16,224 nucleotides of DNA from JBBTIS01 sp038059855 (lineage in GTDB: Bacteria; Elusimicrobiota; Elusimicrobia; JACQPE01): NCBI GenBank assembly GCA_964357255.1, contig CAYHKQ010000056.1, forward strand, positions 1 through 16,224. The letters run 5' to 3'. Under the pieces are notes generated by a model. It was not told the origin of the DNA, did no database searches, and saw only the letters and a list, made by a program, of their open reading frames with translations. Within the stretch, counting starts at the first letter, position 1. Each line of letters begins with the position of its first letter. Of the stretch, positions 1 through 8,390 are shown piece after piece. A program made the translations under genes and the position numbers.

Positions 1-1
1 G

Positions 2-115
2 CCTATTGTGTTTTCCCAATGGTTGAAAGGGCGAGATAGTTTCGAGATTCACATTGTAGAAATCACCCAAGAAATGCGGGTCCTTAAAGTAATGGGTGAT
101 CGTGCATGGCTTTAA
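2..115 (+). CDS. Possible 3' end of a gene entering from the left edge
   Basis: Frame 2 is open from the window edge to a TAA at 113-115 and reads as 37 residues ending in VLKVMGDRAWL. The composition is protein-like, with alternating hydrophobic and charged residues such as FEIHIVEITQ. If real, it converges with the POR alpha/beta gene and their 3' ends overlap by 32 nt. An open stretch this short can arise by chance, and I recognise no family. Sequence left of the window would settle it. Confidence 0.3.
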   Translation, partial: PIVFSQWLKGRDSFEIHIVEITQEMRVLKVMGDRAWL

Positions 116-2381
116 GGCGCAACCAGCGGCGCTCAACTTCCGCCTCAAAAGCCTCAAGGATACGCTCGTTGCCCTTGGAAATAAGATGCTTGGTCTTGCC
201 CATCATGCCTAGATAGTCCCGGATCGCGGTTTTGCGGCCGACGGTCTCGGGGTCATAGGTGATGACTGTTTTGCCGAGCTCGATCTCATAGAGCGGAAAA
301 AACAACGAATCAGCGGCGGCCTGCGTTACGGCGGTCCCCTGCGATTCCTCGCAAATCCAGTTAAGCGGACAAAACGACAGCACTTTACCGTAAGCCATTC
401 CGATGTTTCTAGCGTACCATTGGGCCTTGGCGGCCTTGCGGATGAAATCTTCGGGATAACCTTCGACAGCGGAAAAAACATAAGGAATGTGGGTGGCCGC
501 CATAATCTGGACGGTGTCTTTGTGATGGAAGGCTTTGCCGAATTGTTTGGTTCCAACGCCGCTGGTGCTCGTTTTGTGACCCATGGGCGTTGAAAACGAA
601 AGCTGGGCGCCCGTATTCATATAAGCTTGATTGTCGTATTCAAGAATGATCATTTTATGATTGCGGTTGGCCGTTCCGATCGCAGGGCCCATGCCGATGT
701 CCATGCCGCCGTCTCCGCTGACCATGACGAACGTAAAGTCCGATTCGGCTGGAAGCTCGCCGCGCCTTACGCGCTCATGATACATCTCTACCAATCCGGA
801 CAAGGTCGGCGCCCCGCTTTGGAAAAGATTGTGGATATAGCTCACGCGGTGAGCGCTTCTGGGATATCCCGTCGTCACGACCATGCCGCAACCCGTATGG
901 AACAAAACAACGACGTTACCCTCAATTCCCAAGAAAAATTGCCTTAGGCTTGAAAAAATTCCACAGCCGGGGCAAGCCCCGTGCCCCGGAGCGACCCTGC
1001 TCGGCATGGTCGCCATCTTCCACAGAGGATCGAGGTCAACCTTGAGCCTTCCCGTTTGGGAATCCCTGCTGATCTTGGCCAATCCCTTAGAGGTTTCCTC
1101 TTTCGTCAGCGGCGCGATAACAGGCCTGGGTTTAACACCGGGCTTGCCAGGATAGACCCCATAATAATCAAACGGCACATCAGCCTTGCCTTTAGCCGCG
1201 GCCTCAAGAGCGATTTTGAAAAATTCCTCGGCATCTTCGCCGTAAAAATCCCTACCGCCAAGACCATAGATACGGGAAATGCAAATGGTCTTGTTGTTAA
1301 GGTCGTCTTTTAAAACGGATTTTACCTCATGAGCCATCGAGCCGCCGCCGGAACCATAGGAATCTCCCCTGTCGCCGATCAAAACGGCCTTGACGCATTT
1401 TAAGGCTTTGCGAATTTCATCGGCGGGAAAAGGCCTGATGACGCGCGGAGCGATAACGCCGACTTTATGACCTTGTTTTCTCAACTTGTCGGCCGTCGCT
1501 TTCGCCGTCTCGGCCGCGGAATTCATGACGAACAGAGCGCACTCGGCGTCTTGCATCCTATAAAGGTCCAACAGGCCGTAACGCCTTCCCGTCAATCCGG
1601 CATATTCGTCAAAAAGACCCGGCAAAAATTCCAGCGCCGCGCCAAACGCCTGATGAACCTGGTATTTATTGTTGATCAAATCGGGATCGTTCATGTAAGG
1701 CCCTACGGTAATCGGCCGCTTGGGATCGAGCGCGTGTAACATTTCGGGCTGTTTGCCGATAAATGTTGCGGCGGCCCTCGCGTCTTCAAACGTATAAATT
1801 CTTCTTTTTTGATGGCTTGTAAAAAAACCGTCGTAAGCGACAAGAACCGGAAGGCGAACCTTGGAATGTTCGCCGATTCTCACGGCGATAAAATTCATGT
1901 CATAGGCAACCTGGGGATCGGAAGCCATCAGGATGACCCAGCCCGCATTGAGCATAAAATAGACATCCGAGTGGTCGCCCCGGATGTCGAGCGGCCCGCT
2001 AACGGCCCTCATGGCGACGTTTAAAACCATGGGCGCGCGCGTTCCGGACTGAACGGGTAATTGCTCGAGGGAATAGAGCAGTCCCTGGGAACTTGTGACG
2101 TTTAAAACGCGCCCCCCGCCCAACGAGGCCCCGAAGCAAATGCCGGCGGCGCCGTGCTCCCCGTCGGCCGGAACCATGACGATGTCATGCTCGCCTTCCG
2201 ACTTCATGGCGTCGAGATTTTCAGCCACTTCCGTGGACGGCGTGATAGGGTAGTAACCCATCAGGTGAAAGTTGATGTGTTTGGCCGCTAATGCCACGGC
2301 TTCGTTACCGCTTCGAAAATCAATAACCTGTTTAGTCGTCGGCGATGTTTCAATTTTTTTATCTAGAGAGGCTGTTTTCAC
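84..2381 (-). CDS. porAB: 2-oxoacid (probably pyruvate):ferredoxin oxidoreductase, fused alpha-beta subunit
   Basis: This enzyme oxidatively decarboxylates a 2-oxoacid with CoA to acyl-CoA and CO2, passing electrons to iron-sulfur clusters in the cytoplasm. The 765-residue product is a fusion. Residues about 18-410 are the alpha part: substrate/pyrimidine domain with YPITPST at 44-50, then domain II with RVIRPFP at 313-319. Residues about 460-765 are the beta part. TPP/Mg binding is seen as GDGGMDIGMG (556-565) and NQAYMNTG (584-591). Cys470, Cys473, Cys498 and Cys671 match the proximal [4Fe-4S] ligands of beta subunits. I chose the GTG at 2381: it overlaps the upstream stop as GTGA and has AAAGGA about 9 nt before it. 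A longer open frame reaches 2471, but that extension is shadow sequence inside the upstream gene. The TSH after DGFF (189) and the YMNTG.Q.S.STP pattern favour pyruvate over 2-oxoglutarate, but substrate choice is inferred. It is the last gene of the operon; no clear terminator is seen in bases 1-83. Confidence 0.93.
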   Translation of the reverse strand: MKTASLDKKIETSPTTKQVIDFRSGNEAVALAAKHINFHLMGYYPITPSTEVAENLDAMKSEGEHDIVMVPADGEHGAAGICFGASLGGGRVLNVTSSQGLLYSLEQLPVQSGTRAPMVLNVAMRAVSGPLDIRGDHSDVYFMLNAGWVILMASDPQVAYDMNFIAVRIGEHSKVRLPVLVAYDGFFTSHQKRRIYTFEDARAAATFIGKQPEMLHALDPKRPITVGPYMNDPDLINNKYQVHQAFGAALEFLPGLFDEYAGLTGRRYGLLDLYRMQDAECALFVMNSAAETAKATADKLRKQGHKVGVIAPRVIRPFPADEIRKALKCVKAVLIGDRGDSYGSGGGSMAHEVKSVLKDDLNNKTICISRIYGLGGRDFYGEDAEEFFKIALEAAAKGKADVPFDYYGVYPGKPGVKPRPVIAPLTKEETSKGLAKISRDSQTGRLKVDLDPLWKMATMPSRVAPGHGACPGCGIFSSLRQFFLGIEGNVVVLFHTGCGMVVTTGYPRSAHRVSYIHNLFQSGAPTLSGLVEMYHERVRRGELPAESDFTFVMVSGDGGMDIGMGPAIGTANRNHKMIILEYDNQAYMNTGAQLSFSTPMGHKTSTSGVGTKQFGKAFHHKDTVQIMAATHIPYVFSAVEGYPEDFIRKAAKAQWYARNIGMAYGKVLSFCPLNWICEESQGTAVTQAAADSLFFPLYEIELGKTVITYDPETVGRKTAIRDYLGMMGKTKHLISKGNERILEAFEAEVERRWLRLKAMHDHPLL

Positions 2382-3439
2382 GGTATTTTTTCCTTTACAA
2401 ATAGGGCTATTCTGTTTTTGGCCGCCCAACCTTCCGTTTCCCGTTCTTGCGTCAAGGCGCCGCTGGGACATGAATCAACGCAACGCATACAACCCTTGCA
2501 ATACATGTAATCAATGCCCTTTAAGCGCACCTTGATTTTTCCGTTGGAATCGGCGTTATTTGATTCGTCGTCCGCATCCCACGCAAAACAATGGTCGGGG
2601 CAAACTAAATCGCAGATGCCGCAATTGACGCACTTTTCCTGATGATAGGCGGGCAAAAAACCCTGCCGGGATGCGCTCAAGTCGTTTAATATCGTGTTTC
2701 CTGGATCAATAATCAAGCCTCCAATGGGAGCTGTTTCATATCCGTAAATAGGCGCCGGCCTGAGCGGCTTTGCGGCTAATTTAAAAGGATCAGCCCCGGG
2801 CCTTGCCGCGGATAAAAGTTTGAGTTCCTTCCCGCCGCGAACAAAAGCGCGTTTATTGGGCTCGACGGCGTGAGGATGCTTTTTTTGAAATTTCTCAGCC
2901 AGAACTTCCAAAACAGCATCCGCGCTTAAAAACCCGCTCGCTTTGACGACGGCGCCCATTAAGGCCGTGTTGACGCGGCTTTTTTCGGCTACGGCGATGC
3001 CTAGGGCGTCAAGAGCGTAAATGTTGCACCTTCCCTCAATATCTTCAATAAAGGGCTTGAGTTCTTTGGCCGGCTTAACGGTGTTAATGATGAGCGATCC
3101 GGCCTCACGCAACCCGGCAAGAACCGCCGGGTTTTTGAGCAAGGCGTCATGGAAGACGGCGATGATATGCGGCGTTTCAACCGGGCTTGCCGTTCTAATC
3201 GTCTGGTCCTGGGCGCATATTCTGACAAAAGACTTGATCGGCGAACCTTTTTTTTCCGAGCCGTACGATGAAAAATGCGCGGCGTTTAAATCCATTTTTA
3301 AGACAGCGGCCTCGGCCATGATCTGCCCGCCCAGATGAGCGCCCAACCCTCCGATAGATTCAAGTCGGATTTCGAAAAACCCTAATTCGTCCACAACCGG
3401 AAGCGCCGTCCGTTTAGGGCCTGCGACGGAATTACCCAT
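2378..3439 (-). CDS. porGD: 2-oxoacid:ferredoxin oxidoreductase, fused gamma-delta subunit
   Basis: This 353-residue protein completes the POR encoded by the next gene. Residues about 20-190 are the gamma domain (SIGGLGAHLGGQIMAEAA and the typical GSPIKSFVRI). Residues about 225-330 are the delta domain, a ferredoxin with two [4Fe-4S] sites: Cys270, 273, 276, 280 and Cys314, 317, 320, 324. These clusters normally carry electrons from the TPP site to external ferredoxin; here they could dock to the neighbouring Nuo/Nfn subunits instead. The ATG at 3437-3439 overlaps the end of the nfnA-like gene by 8 nt, and its own stop overlaps the alpha-beta start by 4 nt. An insert rich in Asp, Ser and Asn (288-300) separates the two cluster motifs. 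With both subunit pairs fused, the four-subunit enzyme is coded by only two genes. Confidence 0.93.
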   Translation of the reverse strand: MGNSVAGPKRTALPVVDELGFFEIRLESIGGLGAHLGGQIMAEAAVLKMDLNAAHFSSYGSEKKGSPIKSFVRICAQDQTIRTASPVETPHIIAVFHDALLKNPAVLAGLREAGSLIINTVKPAKELKPFIEDIEGRCNIYALDALGIAVAEKSRVNTALMGAVVKASGFLSADAVLEVLAEKFQKKHPHAVEPNKRAFVRGGKELKLLSAARPGADPFKLAAKPLRPAPIYGYETAPIGGLIIDPGNTILNDLSASRQGFLPAYHQEKCVNCGICDLVCPDHCFAWDADDESNNADSNGKIKVRLKGIDYMYCKGCMRCVDSCPSGALTQERETEGWAAKNRIALFVKEKIP

Positions 3440-4307
3440 AATTTTTGCATTCCCAGGCCGAGAGCGCCCTGAGTTCCTCTTGAAGATAAGCGCCGCGGCG
3501 CTTAATCAAATTTTCCCAGTCAACCTGGTGGCCATCGAACTCCGGTCCGTCAATGCAGGCGAATTTTTTCCGGTCGCCGACCATCACGCGGCAAACGCCG
3601 CACATGCCCGTTCCATCAACCATGATAGGATTAAGTTGAACCCTCGTCGGCACACCGCTCGGCTTGGTCGCATCCGAAGTGATTTTCATCATGTATGTGC
3701 AACCGACGCAATAGACTCGATCGAATTTCTGGCCGCTCTCAAGAAGTTCCCTTAGAACGTCCGAGGCATGGCCCCTTCTGCGACCGCTACCGTCAAAAGT
3801 GGCCGTCAACACCTTGTCACAAACCTTCTTATATTCATTTTCCCAAAAAAGCAAAAAATTACTTCTGGCCTCGATAATCGCGATGACCGTATTGCCGGCG
3901 TTTTTCAAGGCCATGGCCACCGGAATCAGCGCGCCGATGCCGTAACATCCGGCCACGCAGGCGACAGTGCCAAATTTGCTGATTTCCGAGGGATTGCCCA
4001 GGGGGCCGGCACAGCTGACAATCGTGTCGCCTGGCTTGAGTTTTGCCAACTTGCGCGTTGATGTTCCGATATCTAAAAAAACAACCGAGACGGTTCCTTC
4101 GCTAGCGTCCCAACCGGCCAATGACAAGGGGATGCGCTCGCCCTCAACGTCGGTTTTAATGATAATGAATTGACCGGCCCTGGCCTTTTGGGCGATCATC
4201 GGAGCCCGAACTTTTAAAAAATGAACGTTCGGAACAAGTTGCGTTTTTTCGACTACTTCGTAGCCTGCCCTCAAAACCATCGCGCCTTTATTTAGGGTCT
4301 GTTCCAT
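3432..4307 (-). CDS. nfnA: NfnA-like FAD/[2Fe-2S] electron-transfer subunit (ferredoxin:NADP oxidoreductase alpha family)
   Basis: The 291-residue protein belongs to the ferredoxin-NADP reductase-like family that includes NfnA, SudB and the dihydroorotate dehydrogenase electron-transfer subunit PyrK. FAD binding is suggested by RIPLSLAG (58-65), the nucleotide domain by AGCYGIGALIPVA (119-131). The C-terminal [2Fe-2S] region is typical of NfnA: NPIMVDGTGMCGVCRV with Cys236, Cys239, Cys251 and Asp231, then FACIDGPEFDGH. In characterised NfnA, one Asp and three Cys hold the cluster and NADH binds near FAD. I chose the ATG at 4307, preceded by AAGGTG at good spacing, over an upstream TTG at 4322. 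It overlaps the NuoG-like gene by 16 nt. Unusually, the partner NfnB is not adjacent but four genes upstream at the operon head. PyrK is a less likely identity because there is no pyrD nearby. Confidence 0.9.
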   Translation of the reverse strand: MEQTLNKGAMVLRAGYEVVEKTQLVPNVHFLKVRAPMIAQKARAGQFIIIKTDVEGERIPLSLAGWDASEGTVSVVFLDIGTSTRKLAKLKPGDTIVSCAGPLGNPSEISKFGTVACVAGCYGIGALIPVAMALKNAGNTVIAIIEARSNFLLFWENEYKKVCDKVLTATFDGSGRRRGHASDVLRELLESGQKFDRVYCVGCTYMMKITSDATKPSGVPTRVQLNPIMVDGTGMCGVCRVMVGDRKKFACIDGPEFDGHQVDWENLIKRRGAYLQEELRALSAWECKNYG

Positions 4308-6028
4308 CCTTTCACCTTGCAAATTTTTTCAACGCCTTTGATTTGGGACGCCAACCGGACGCTTCGGTAAGCAAAATTCCAAAGCTCCGGTCCAAGCGGC
4401 AGAATTTCACCCTCGCCGGGCCTGCCATCCGCCTCTCCCCTTCTTTCCCCCCCGCCGCCTGCCGTTATGTTCGTTTCCATCTCTTTGTTGATGTCCTTGG
4501 CCGAAGCGTAGTCAAAGCCCTCGGCCCCTAATTTTGACGCGAGTTGAGCGCTTATCCACCAATCAGGCTTGGAACCCCCCCTAGGTTCCACGGCCTTCTC
4601 AAACGCTTTAACACGGCCTTCAAAATCCGTCGTGCTTCCTTGAAACTCAAAATAGCCGGCCGAGGGCAAAACGACTTGGGCGATTTTGCCGGCCCGTTCG
4701 GGCAAAAACATATCCTGAACAATGACGAATTCCGCATCGTCCACGCCATCGGGCAAATCCTCGCCGATCAAATAAAAAAACTTCGTTTGCTTCCAGTTTT
4801 CAGGAACGTAGCCTTGGCGCTTGGACGCGTTTTCCTCGTTTGATTTTCTCCAGAAAGGTTCTTGCTGTGCGGATATCGGACTATAGGCGACGCTTGCCCC
4901 GATCGCCGTGTCGGCGAATTTCCAAAAAACATACATATCTTCATTCGAGCAATTGGCCGAATAAATCAACGCAACCGCCCCGCCTTTATCCTTTGCGCCT
5001 AAAGGACTGCGCGAGCGGCTGTATTTTTTTAGCGCCTTAGCAGCCTCGCTGATCGCCTCATCCCACGAAACAGGCATAAGCCTGCCGTGTTTTCTAATCA
5101 TGGGAACGGTTATTCTTTTGTGGCTGTCATAAAGTTCCGTCGCGCAAAAGCGCCCGCGCAAGCATCCTTGAGCGTTAGTCAATGTTTCAATGACGCGGCC
5201 ATTTTTAATTCCCGCGGTGATTTCACAACCAACGGCGCAAAAGGGACAAATCGTTTTAGCCTGGGTTTCGGGTTTGCCCTCCCAGCGGCGCTTTCTTTCA
5301 ATTAAGCTTCCCGTCGGGCAATGGTCAACGCAGGCCCCGCAGAATACGCACCCGGCTTCAATATGGGACCTGCCTGGAGCCGTCGCGATTTCGGCCAAGC
5401 CGCCTCTTTGCATAAACTTAATAACGCCTCGTTGACATGCCCGAACGCAACGTCCGCAAAGAATGCACAGGTTGTAGTCCCTGTCAAAAAACGGATTATC
5501 CCTTTGAACGGACAACCCCTTGTAAGCAAGGGGCAGGGTTATTTCTTTGAGCTCGACGTGTTCCATGACCGTCTGAATGCCGCAACGGCCGTTCTTCGGG
5601 CAAAAATTGCATCCCGTCGCAATGCCGGCTTTTCTTGAACACTCGTGGGCCTCGCCGCATTTGCCCCGCTCAGCGCACACAAGGCAGGCATGCGGGTGTT
5701 CGGTCAAAATCATTTCTAAAATATTGCGGCGAAGCTCCTTGAGTCTTTGCGTATCCGTTTGAACTTCCATGCCCTCGAGAGCCGGCGTGGTGCAGGCCGT
5801 GGGACAACCGCGTGCGCCACCAATCTCAACGATGCACAGCCTGCAACCGCCAAAGGGCTCTAAATCAGGGTGATAGCAAAGCGCGGGAATATAAATCCCG
5901 GCCTTTTTTGCTCCTTTTAAAACTGTCTCGCCCTGCCGGACTTCGACCCGCTTGCCATTAATGGAAAACTCGACCAATGGGCCGGTTTTCTTGTCCACTA
6001 TCGCTGTTTTTTCCGTAACGTTTGACAT
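4292..6028 (-). CDS. NuoG-like multi-iron-sulfur subunit with a shortened molybdopterin-type domain
   Basis: This 578-residue protein resembles NuoG and NAD-linked formate dehydrogenase alpha chains. In order: a [2Fe-2S] domain (Cys51, 62, 65, 79); a His-Cys3 site (His111, Cys115, 118, 124); an additional Cys group (130, 140, 143, 149); two [4Fe-4S] ferredoxin sites (Cys188, 191, 194, 198 and 227, 230, 233, 237); and the N-terminal cluster of the molybdopterin family (Cys261, 264, 268, 289 with CLRG). After SWDEAISEAAKAL (321-333) the molybdopterin fold is cut short: a part like domain II (SANCSNEDMYVFWKFA) leads within about 60 residues to the late segment with VVLPSAGYFE (452-461). The middle domain with the metal-ligand residue seems absent, so I infer an electron wire rather than a formate dehydrogenase. 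No H-cluster motifs are seen. A TTG at 6034 also opens the frame, but the ATG at 6028 has GAGG 7 nt before it and lies 2 nt after the NuoF-like stop. Confidence 0.88.
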   Translation of the reverse strand: MSNVTEKTAIVDKKTGPLVEFSINGKRVEVRQGETVLKGAKKAGIYIPALCYHPDLEPFGGCRLCIVEIGGARGCPTACTTPALEGMEVQTDTQRLKELRRNILEMILTEHPHACLVCAERGKCGEAHECSRKAGIATGCNFCPKNGRCGIQTVMEHVELKEITLPLAYKGLSVQRDNPFFDRDYNLCILCGRCVRACQRGVIKFMQRGGLAEIATAPGRSHIEAGCVFCGACVDHCPTGSLIERKRRWEGKPETQAKTICPFCAVGCEITAGIKNGRVIETLTNAQGCLRGRFCATELYDSHKRITVPMIRKHGRLMPVSWDEAISEAAKALKKYSRSRSPLGAKDKGGAVALIYSANCSNEDMYVFWKFADTAIGASVAYSPISAQQEPFWRKSNEENASKRQGYVPENWKQTKFFYLIGEDLPDGVDDAEFVIVQDMFLPERAGKIAQVVLPSAGYFEFQGSTTDFEGRVKAFEKAVEPRGGSKPDWWISAQLASKLGAEGFDYASAKDINKEMETNITAGGGGERRGEADGRPGEGEILPLGPELWNFAYRSVRLASQIKGVEKICKVKGWNRP

Positions 6029-6030
6029 GA

Positions 6031-7929
6031 TCAAACCTCGAGAGCCTCCAAAACAGGCACCGGGGACGCTTTTTTAACTGCGCCGACCTTGGCCGGACAT
6101 AACTCAAGACACGTGCCGCACTTCGCACATTTTTCCACAATAATCCGATAAGGCTTCTTTGCAACCCCTACAATCGCCTGGGACGGACAATTTTTTGCGC
6201 ACAAATTGCACCCGACGCATTTCTCGGCGACAATAACGTAAGTAATGAGGGTTTTGCAAGACAAAGCCGGGCATCTCTTTTCATGAATATGAGCCTCGTA
6301 TTCATAGCGAAAATACTTGAGCGTCGTTAAGACCGGATTTGGAACCGTTTGGCCCAGGCCGCACAAGGACGCCTCTTTAACCGTCCGGGCCAATCGTTCG
6401 AGCGTAGCGATGTCCTCTGGAACGCCACGGCCTTCTTTGATTCGTCCTAAAATCTCATACATTTGCCCCGTGCCGACACGGCAAGGCACGCATTTACCGC
6501 AGGATTCGCCTTTTGTGAAACCGAGAAAATAGTGCGCGACATCAACCATGCAGTTGTCTTCGTCCATCACGATCATTCCGCCGGAGCCCATAATGGAGCC
6601 GGCCTTGGCCAGGCTTTCGTAGTCAATCGGAAGATCTAAAAGCTCTTTGGGCAAACAGCCGCCGGACGGGCCGCCAGTCTGGACCGCCTTAAATTCTTTG
6701 CCATTGGGTATGCCGCCGCCGATGTCGTAAATAATTTCGGAAAGCTTAATTCCCATGGGAACCTCGACCAGGCCGGTGTTATTGACCTTGCCGACCAGCG
6801 AAAAAATTTTCGTGCCCTTGCTTTTTTCAGTGCCGATTGACGCGAACCACCGGGCTCCGCGCTTAATAATCAGGGGTATCGTAGCCCACGTTTCAACGTT
6901 GTTAATATTAGTGGGACAACCGGCAAAACCGCTGAGCGCCGGATAGGGCGGCCGTGTTCTGGGCATACCGCGCCTGCCCTCGAGCGAGGCGATTAAAGCG
7001 GTTTCTTCGCCGCAGACGAACGCCCCGGCCCCCATATTAATTTCAAGGTCAAAATCAAAGCCGGAGCCGAAAATATTTTTACCCAGCAAACCGTAGTCAC
7101 GGCACTTCTCAATAGCCAAAGCGAGATTCTCGACGGCCAAGGGATACTCGGCTCTGACATAAACAAATCCATCGTTAGCGCCGATGGCATAGGCCCCGAT
7201 GATCATGCCCTCGATGACGCAATGGGGATTGCCTTCCATGACGGAGCGATCCATGTAAGCGCCCGGGTCACCCTCATCTCCATTGGCAATGACATATTTG
7301 GAGCTTCCTTCGGACCCGCGGCACAGTTCCCACTTAATGCCGGTTGCAAATCCCGCGCCGCCGCGGCCGCGCAAGCCCGACTTTTTAATTTCCTCGATCA
7401 CGGCCTCCGGCGTCATTTCAGTCAACGCCTTGACCAGGGCTTCATAGCCACCGACGGCAACATAGTCAAGAATTCGCGTCGGATCGATGAGTCTGTTATT
7501 TTCCAGAAGTTCGCGCTGTTGCTTTTTATAAAAAGGCACATCACCGAGGAGTCGTATCTTTTGTCCCGACGTATGATCAACGTGTAAAAGATGGTCGAGT
7601 GTTTTGTTGCCGAGGATCGTTTCTCGAACGATATCAGCGGCATGTTCGGGCTTCACCCGCTCGTAAAAAATTTCTTTAGGCGATATGGTCACGAGGGGCT
7701 CGTGCTCGCAAAAGCCCTGACAGCCTGTAAACGAAACAACGGCCTTGCCGCGCAATCCCTGCCTGAGAATTTCCGTTTCCAGCGCCTCTTTTAATTGGGT
7801 GGCTCCGGAAGCGATACCGCAGGTTCCTCCGGACACCCTAATGACGATTTCTTCGTCGTTGCGTTCGTTCGCAATGGCTTTTTTCAGTTCCGCCAGGTCG
7901 GTTTTCTTTTTCATCGAAATTGCCGTCAT
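6031..7929 (-). CDS. nuoF: NuoF/HydB-like FMN- and NADH-binding subunit with C-terminal ferredoxin domain
   Basis: This is the NADH:acceptor flavoprotein of complex I-like and electron-bifurcating enzymes. The 632 residues comprise: an N-terminal thioredoxin-like [2Fe-2S] domain (Cys37, Cys70, Cys74; only three obvious ligands); the NADH/FMN core with RGRGGAGFATG (187-197), GDEGDPGAYMDRSVMEG (217-233) and GAGAFVCGEETALIASLEGR (300-319); a [4Fe-4S] site (Cys477, 480, 483, 523); a Cys/His patch HIHEKRCPALSC (547-558); and two C-terminal [4Fe-4S] sites (Cys571, 574, 577, 581 and 601, 604, 607, 611). The added N- and C-terminal domains distinguish HydB/HndC types from respiratory NuoF, and the Cys/His patch is like the region that holds zinc in bifurcating HydB. 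The ATG overlaps the upstream nuoE-like stop as ATGA. An ATG five codons further in (MKKK) is an alternative start. Confidence 0.93.
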   Translation of the reverse strand: MTAISMKKKTDLAELKKAIANERNDEEIVIRVSGGTCGIASGATQLKEALETEILRQGLRGKAVVSFTGCQGFCEHEPLVTISPKEIFYERVKPEHAADIVRETILGNKTLDHLLHVDHTSGQKIRLLGDVPFYKKQQRELLENNRLIDPTRILDYVAVGGYEALVKALTEMTPEAVIEEIKKSGLRGRGGAGFATGIKWELCRGSEGSSKYVIANGDEGDPGAYMDRSVMEGNPHCVIEGMIIGAYAIGANDGFVYVRAEYPLAVENLALAIEKCRDYGLLGKNIFGSGFDFDLEINMGAGAFVCGEETALIASLEGRRGMPRTRPPYPALSGFAGCPTNINNVETWATIPLIIKRGARWFASIGTEKSKGTKIFSLVGKVNNTGLVEVPMGIKLSEIIYDIGGGIPNGKEFKAVQTGGPSGGCLPKELLDLPIDYESLAKAGSIMGSGGMIVMDEDNCMVDVAHYFLGFTKGESCGKCVPCRVGTGQMYEILGRIKEGRGVPEDIATLERLARTVKEASLCGLGQTVPNPVLTTLKYFRYEYEAHIHEKRCPALSCKTLITYVIVAEKCVGCNLCAKNCPSQAIVGVAKKPYRIIVEKCAKCGTCLELCPAKVGAVKKASPVPVLEALEV

Positions 7930-8390
7930 TTTCCGACAGCCTGCGGTCCCTTAAACAGATTCCTGACTTTCAGCGGCGTCATTTGTCCATAGAATTTGCC
8001 GTCCATCATCAGCACGGGGCCGATGGCGCAACAACCAAGGCAGTTAACGGTTTCCAGGGAATACTCCCCGTCATCCGTTGTTTCGCCTGATTTAATGTTC
8101 AAAATACCGGAAAGCTCCTCGGCGATGCGCGCGCCGCCCCTGACGTGACATGCCGTTCCCAGGCACACGGTAACGCTATGTTTTCCCCTAGGTTGAAAAC
8201 CGAAGGTTTTGTAAAAAGTGGCGACGCTATAAACCTCGGCCGGCGGTATCTCGAGCGACAAGGAAATTTGATCGAGCGCCTCGGCCGGCAGATAACTATA
8301 GTCGGATTGCACTTTCTGCAAAATCGCGATCAAGGCCCGCCGCCCGCGCTTTTCTTTTTCAACGATTTTTTTCGTCTTTTCAGCGATCAT
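7926..8390 (-). CDS. nuoE: NuoE/HydC-like [2Fe-2S] thioredoxin-fold subunit
   Basis: The 154-residue protein is the 24-kDa-type partner of NuoF. The N-terminal helical part contains the family motif EVYSVATFYKTF (52-63). The [2Fe-2S] ligands appear as Cys76-x4-Cys81 (CLGTACHVRGG) and Cys117-x3-Cys121 (CLGCCAIGPV). It normally takes an electron from the NuoF FMN; in bifurcating hydrogenases the homologue HydC is essential to the core. The length is normal for the short bacterial form. The gene overlaps both neighbours by 4 nt as ATGA, so its product is probably made in fixed proportion to NuoF and NfnB. Confidence 0.94.
   Translation of the reverse strand: MIAEKTKKIVEKEKRGRRALIAILQKVQSDYSYLPAEALDQISLSLEIPPAEVYSVATFYKTFGFQPRGKHSVTVCLGTACHVRGGARIAEELSGILNIKSGETTDDGEYSLETVNCLGCCAIGPVLMMDGKFYGQMTPLKVRNLFKGPQAVGK

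Noticed and set aside
62..100. Inverted repeat ATCACCCA/TGGGTGAT around the POR stop codon as a terminator
   Set aside because: The 8-bp arms are separated by 23 nt, overlap the coding end and are not followed by a T-run; probably chance.
4292..6028. Formate dehydrogenase or other active molybdoenzyme
   Set aside because: The central molybdopterin domain and any metal-ligand residue are missing, although the N-terminal cluster and the end segments remain.
4292..6028. [FeFe]-hydrogenase HydA, suggested by HydB/HydC-like neighbours
   Set aside because: The N-terminal cluster domains are similar, but no H-cluster motifs are present in the C-terminal half.
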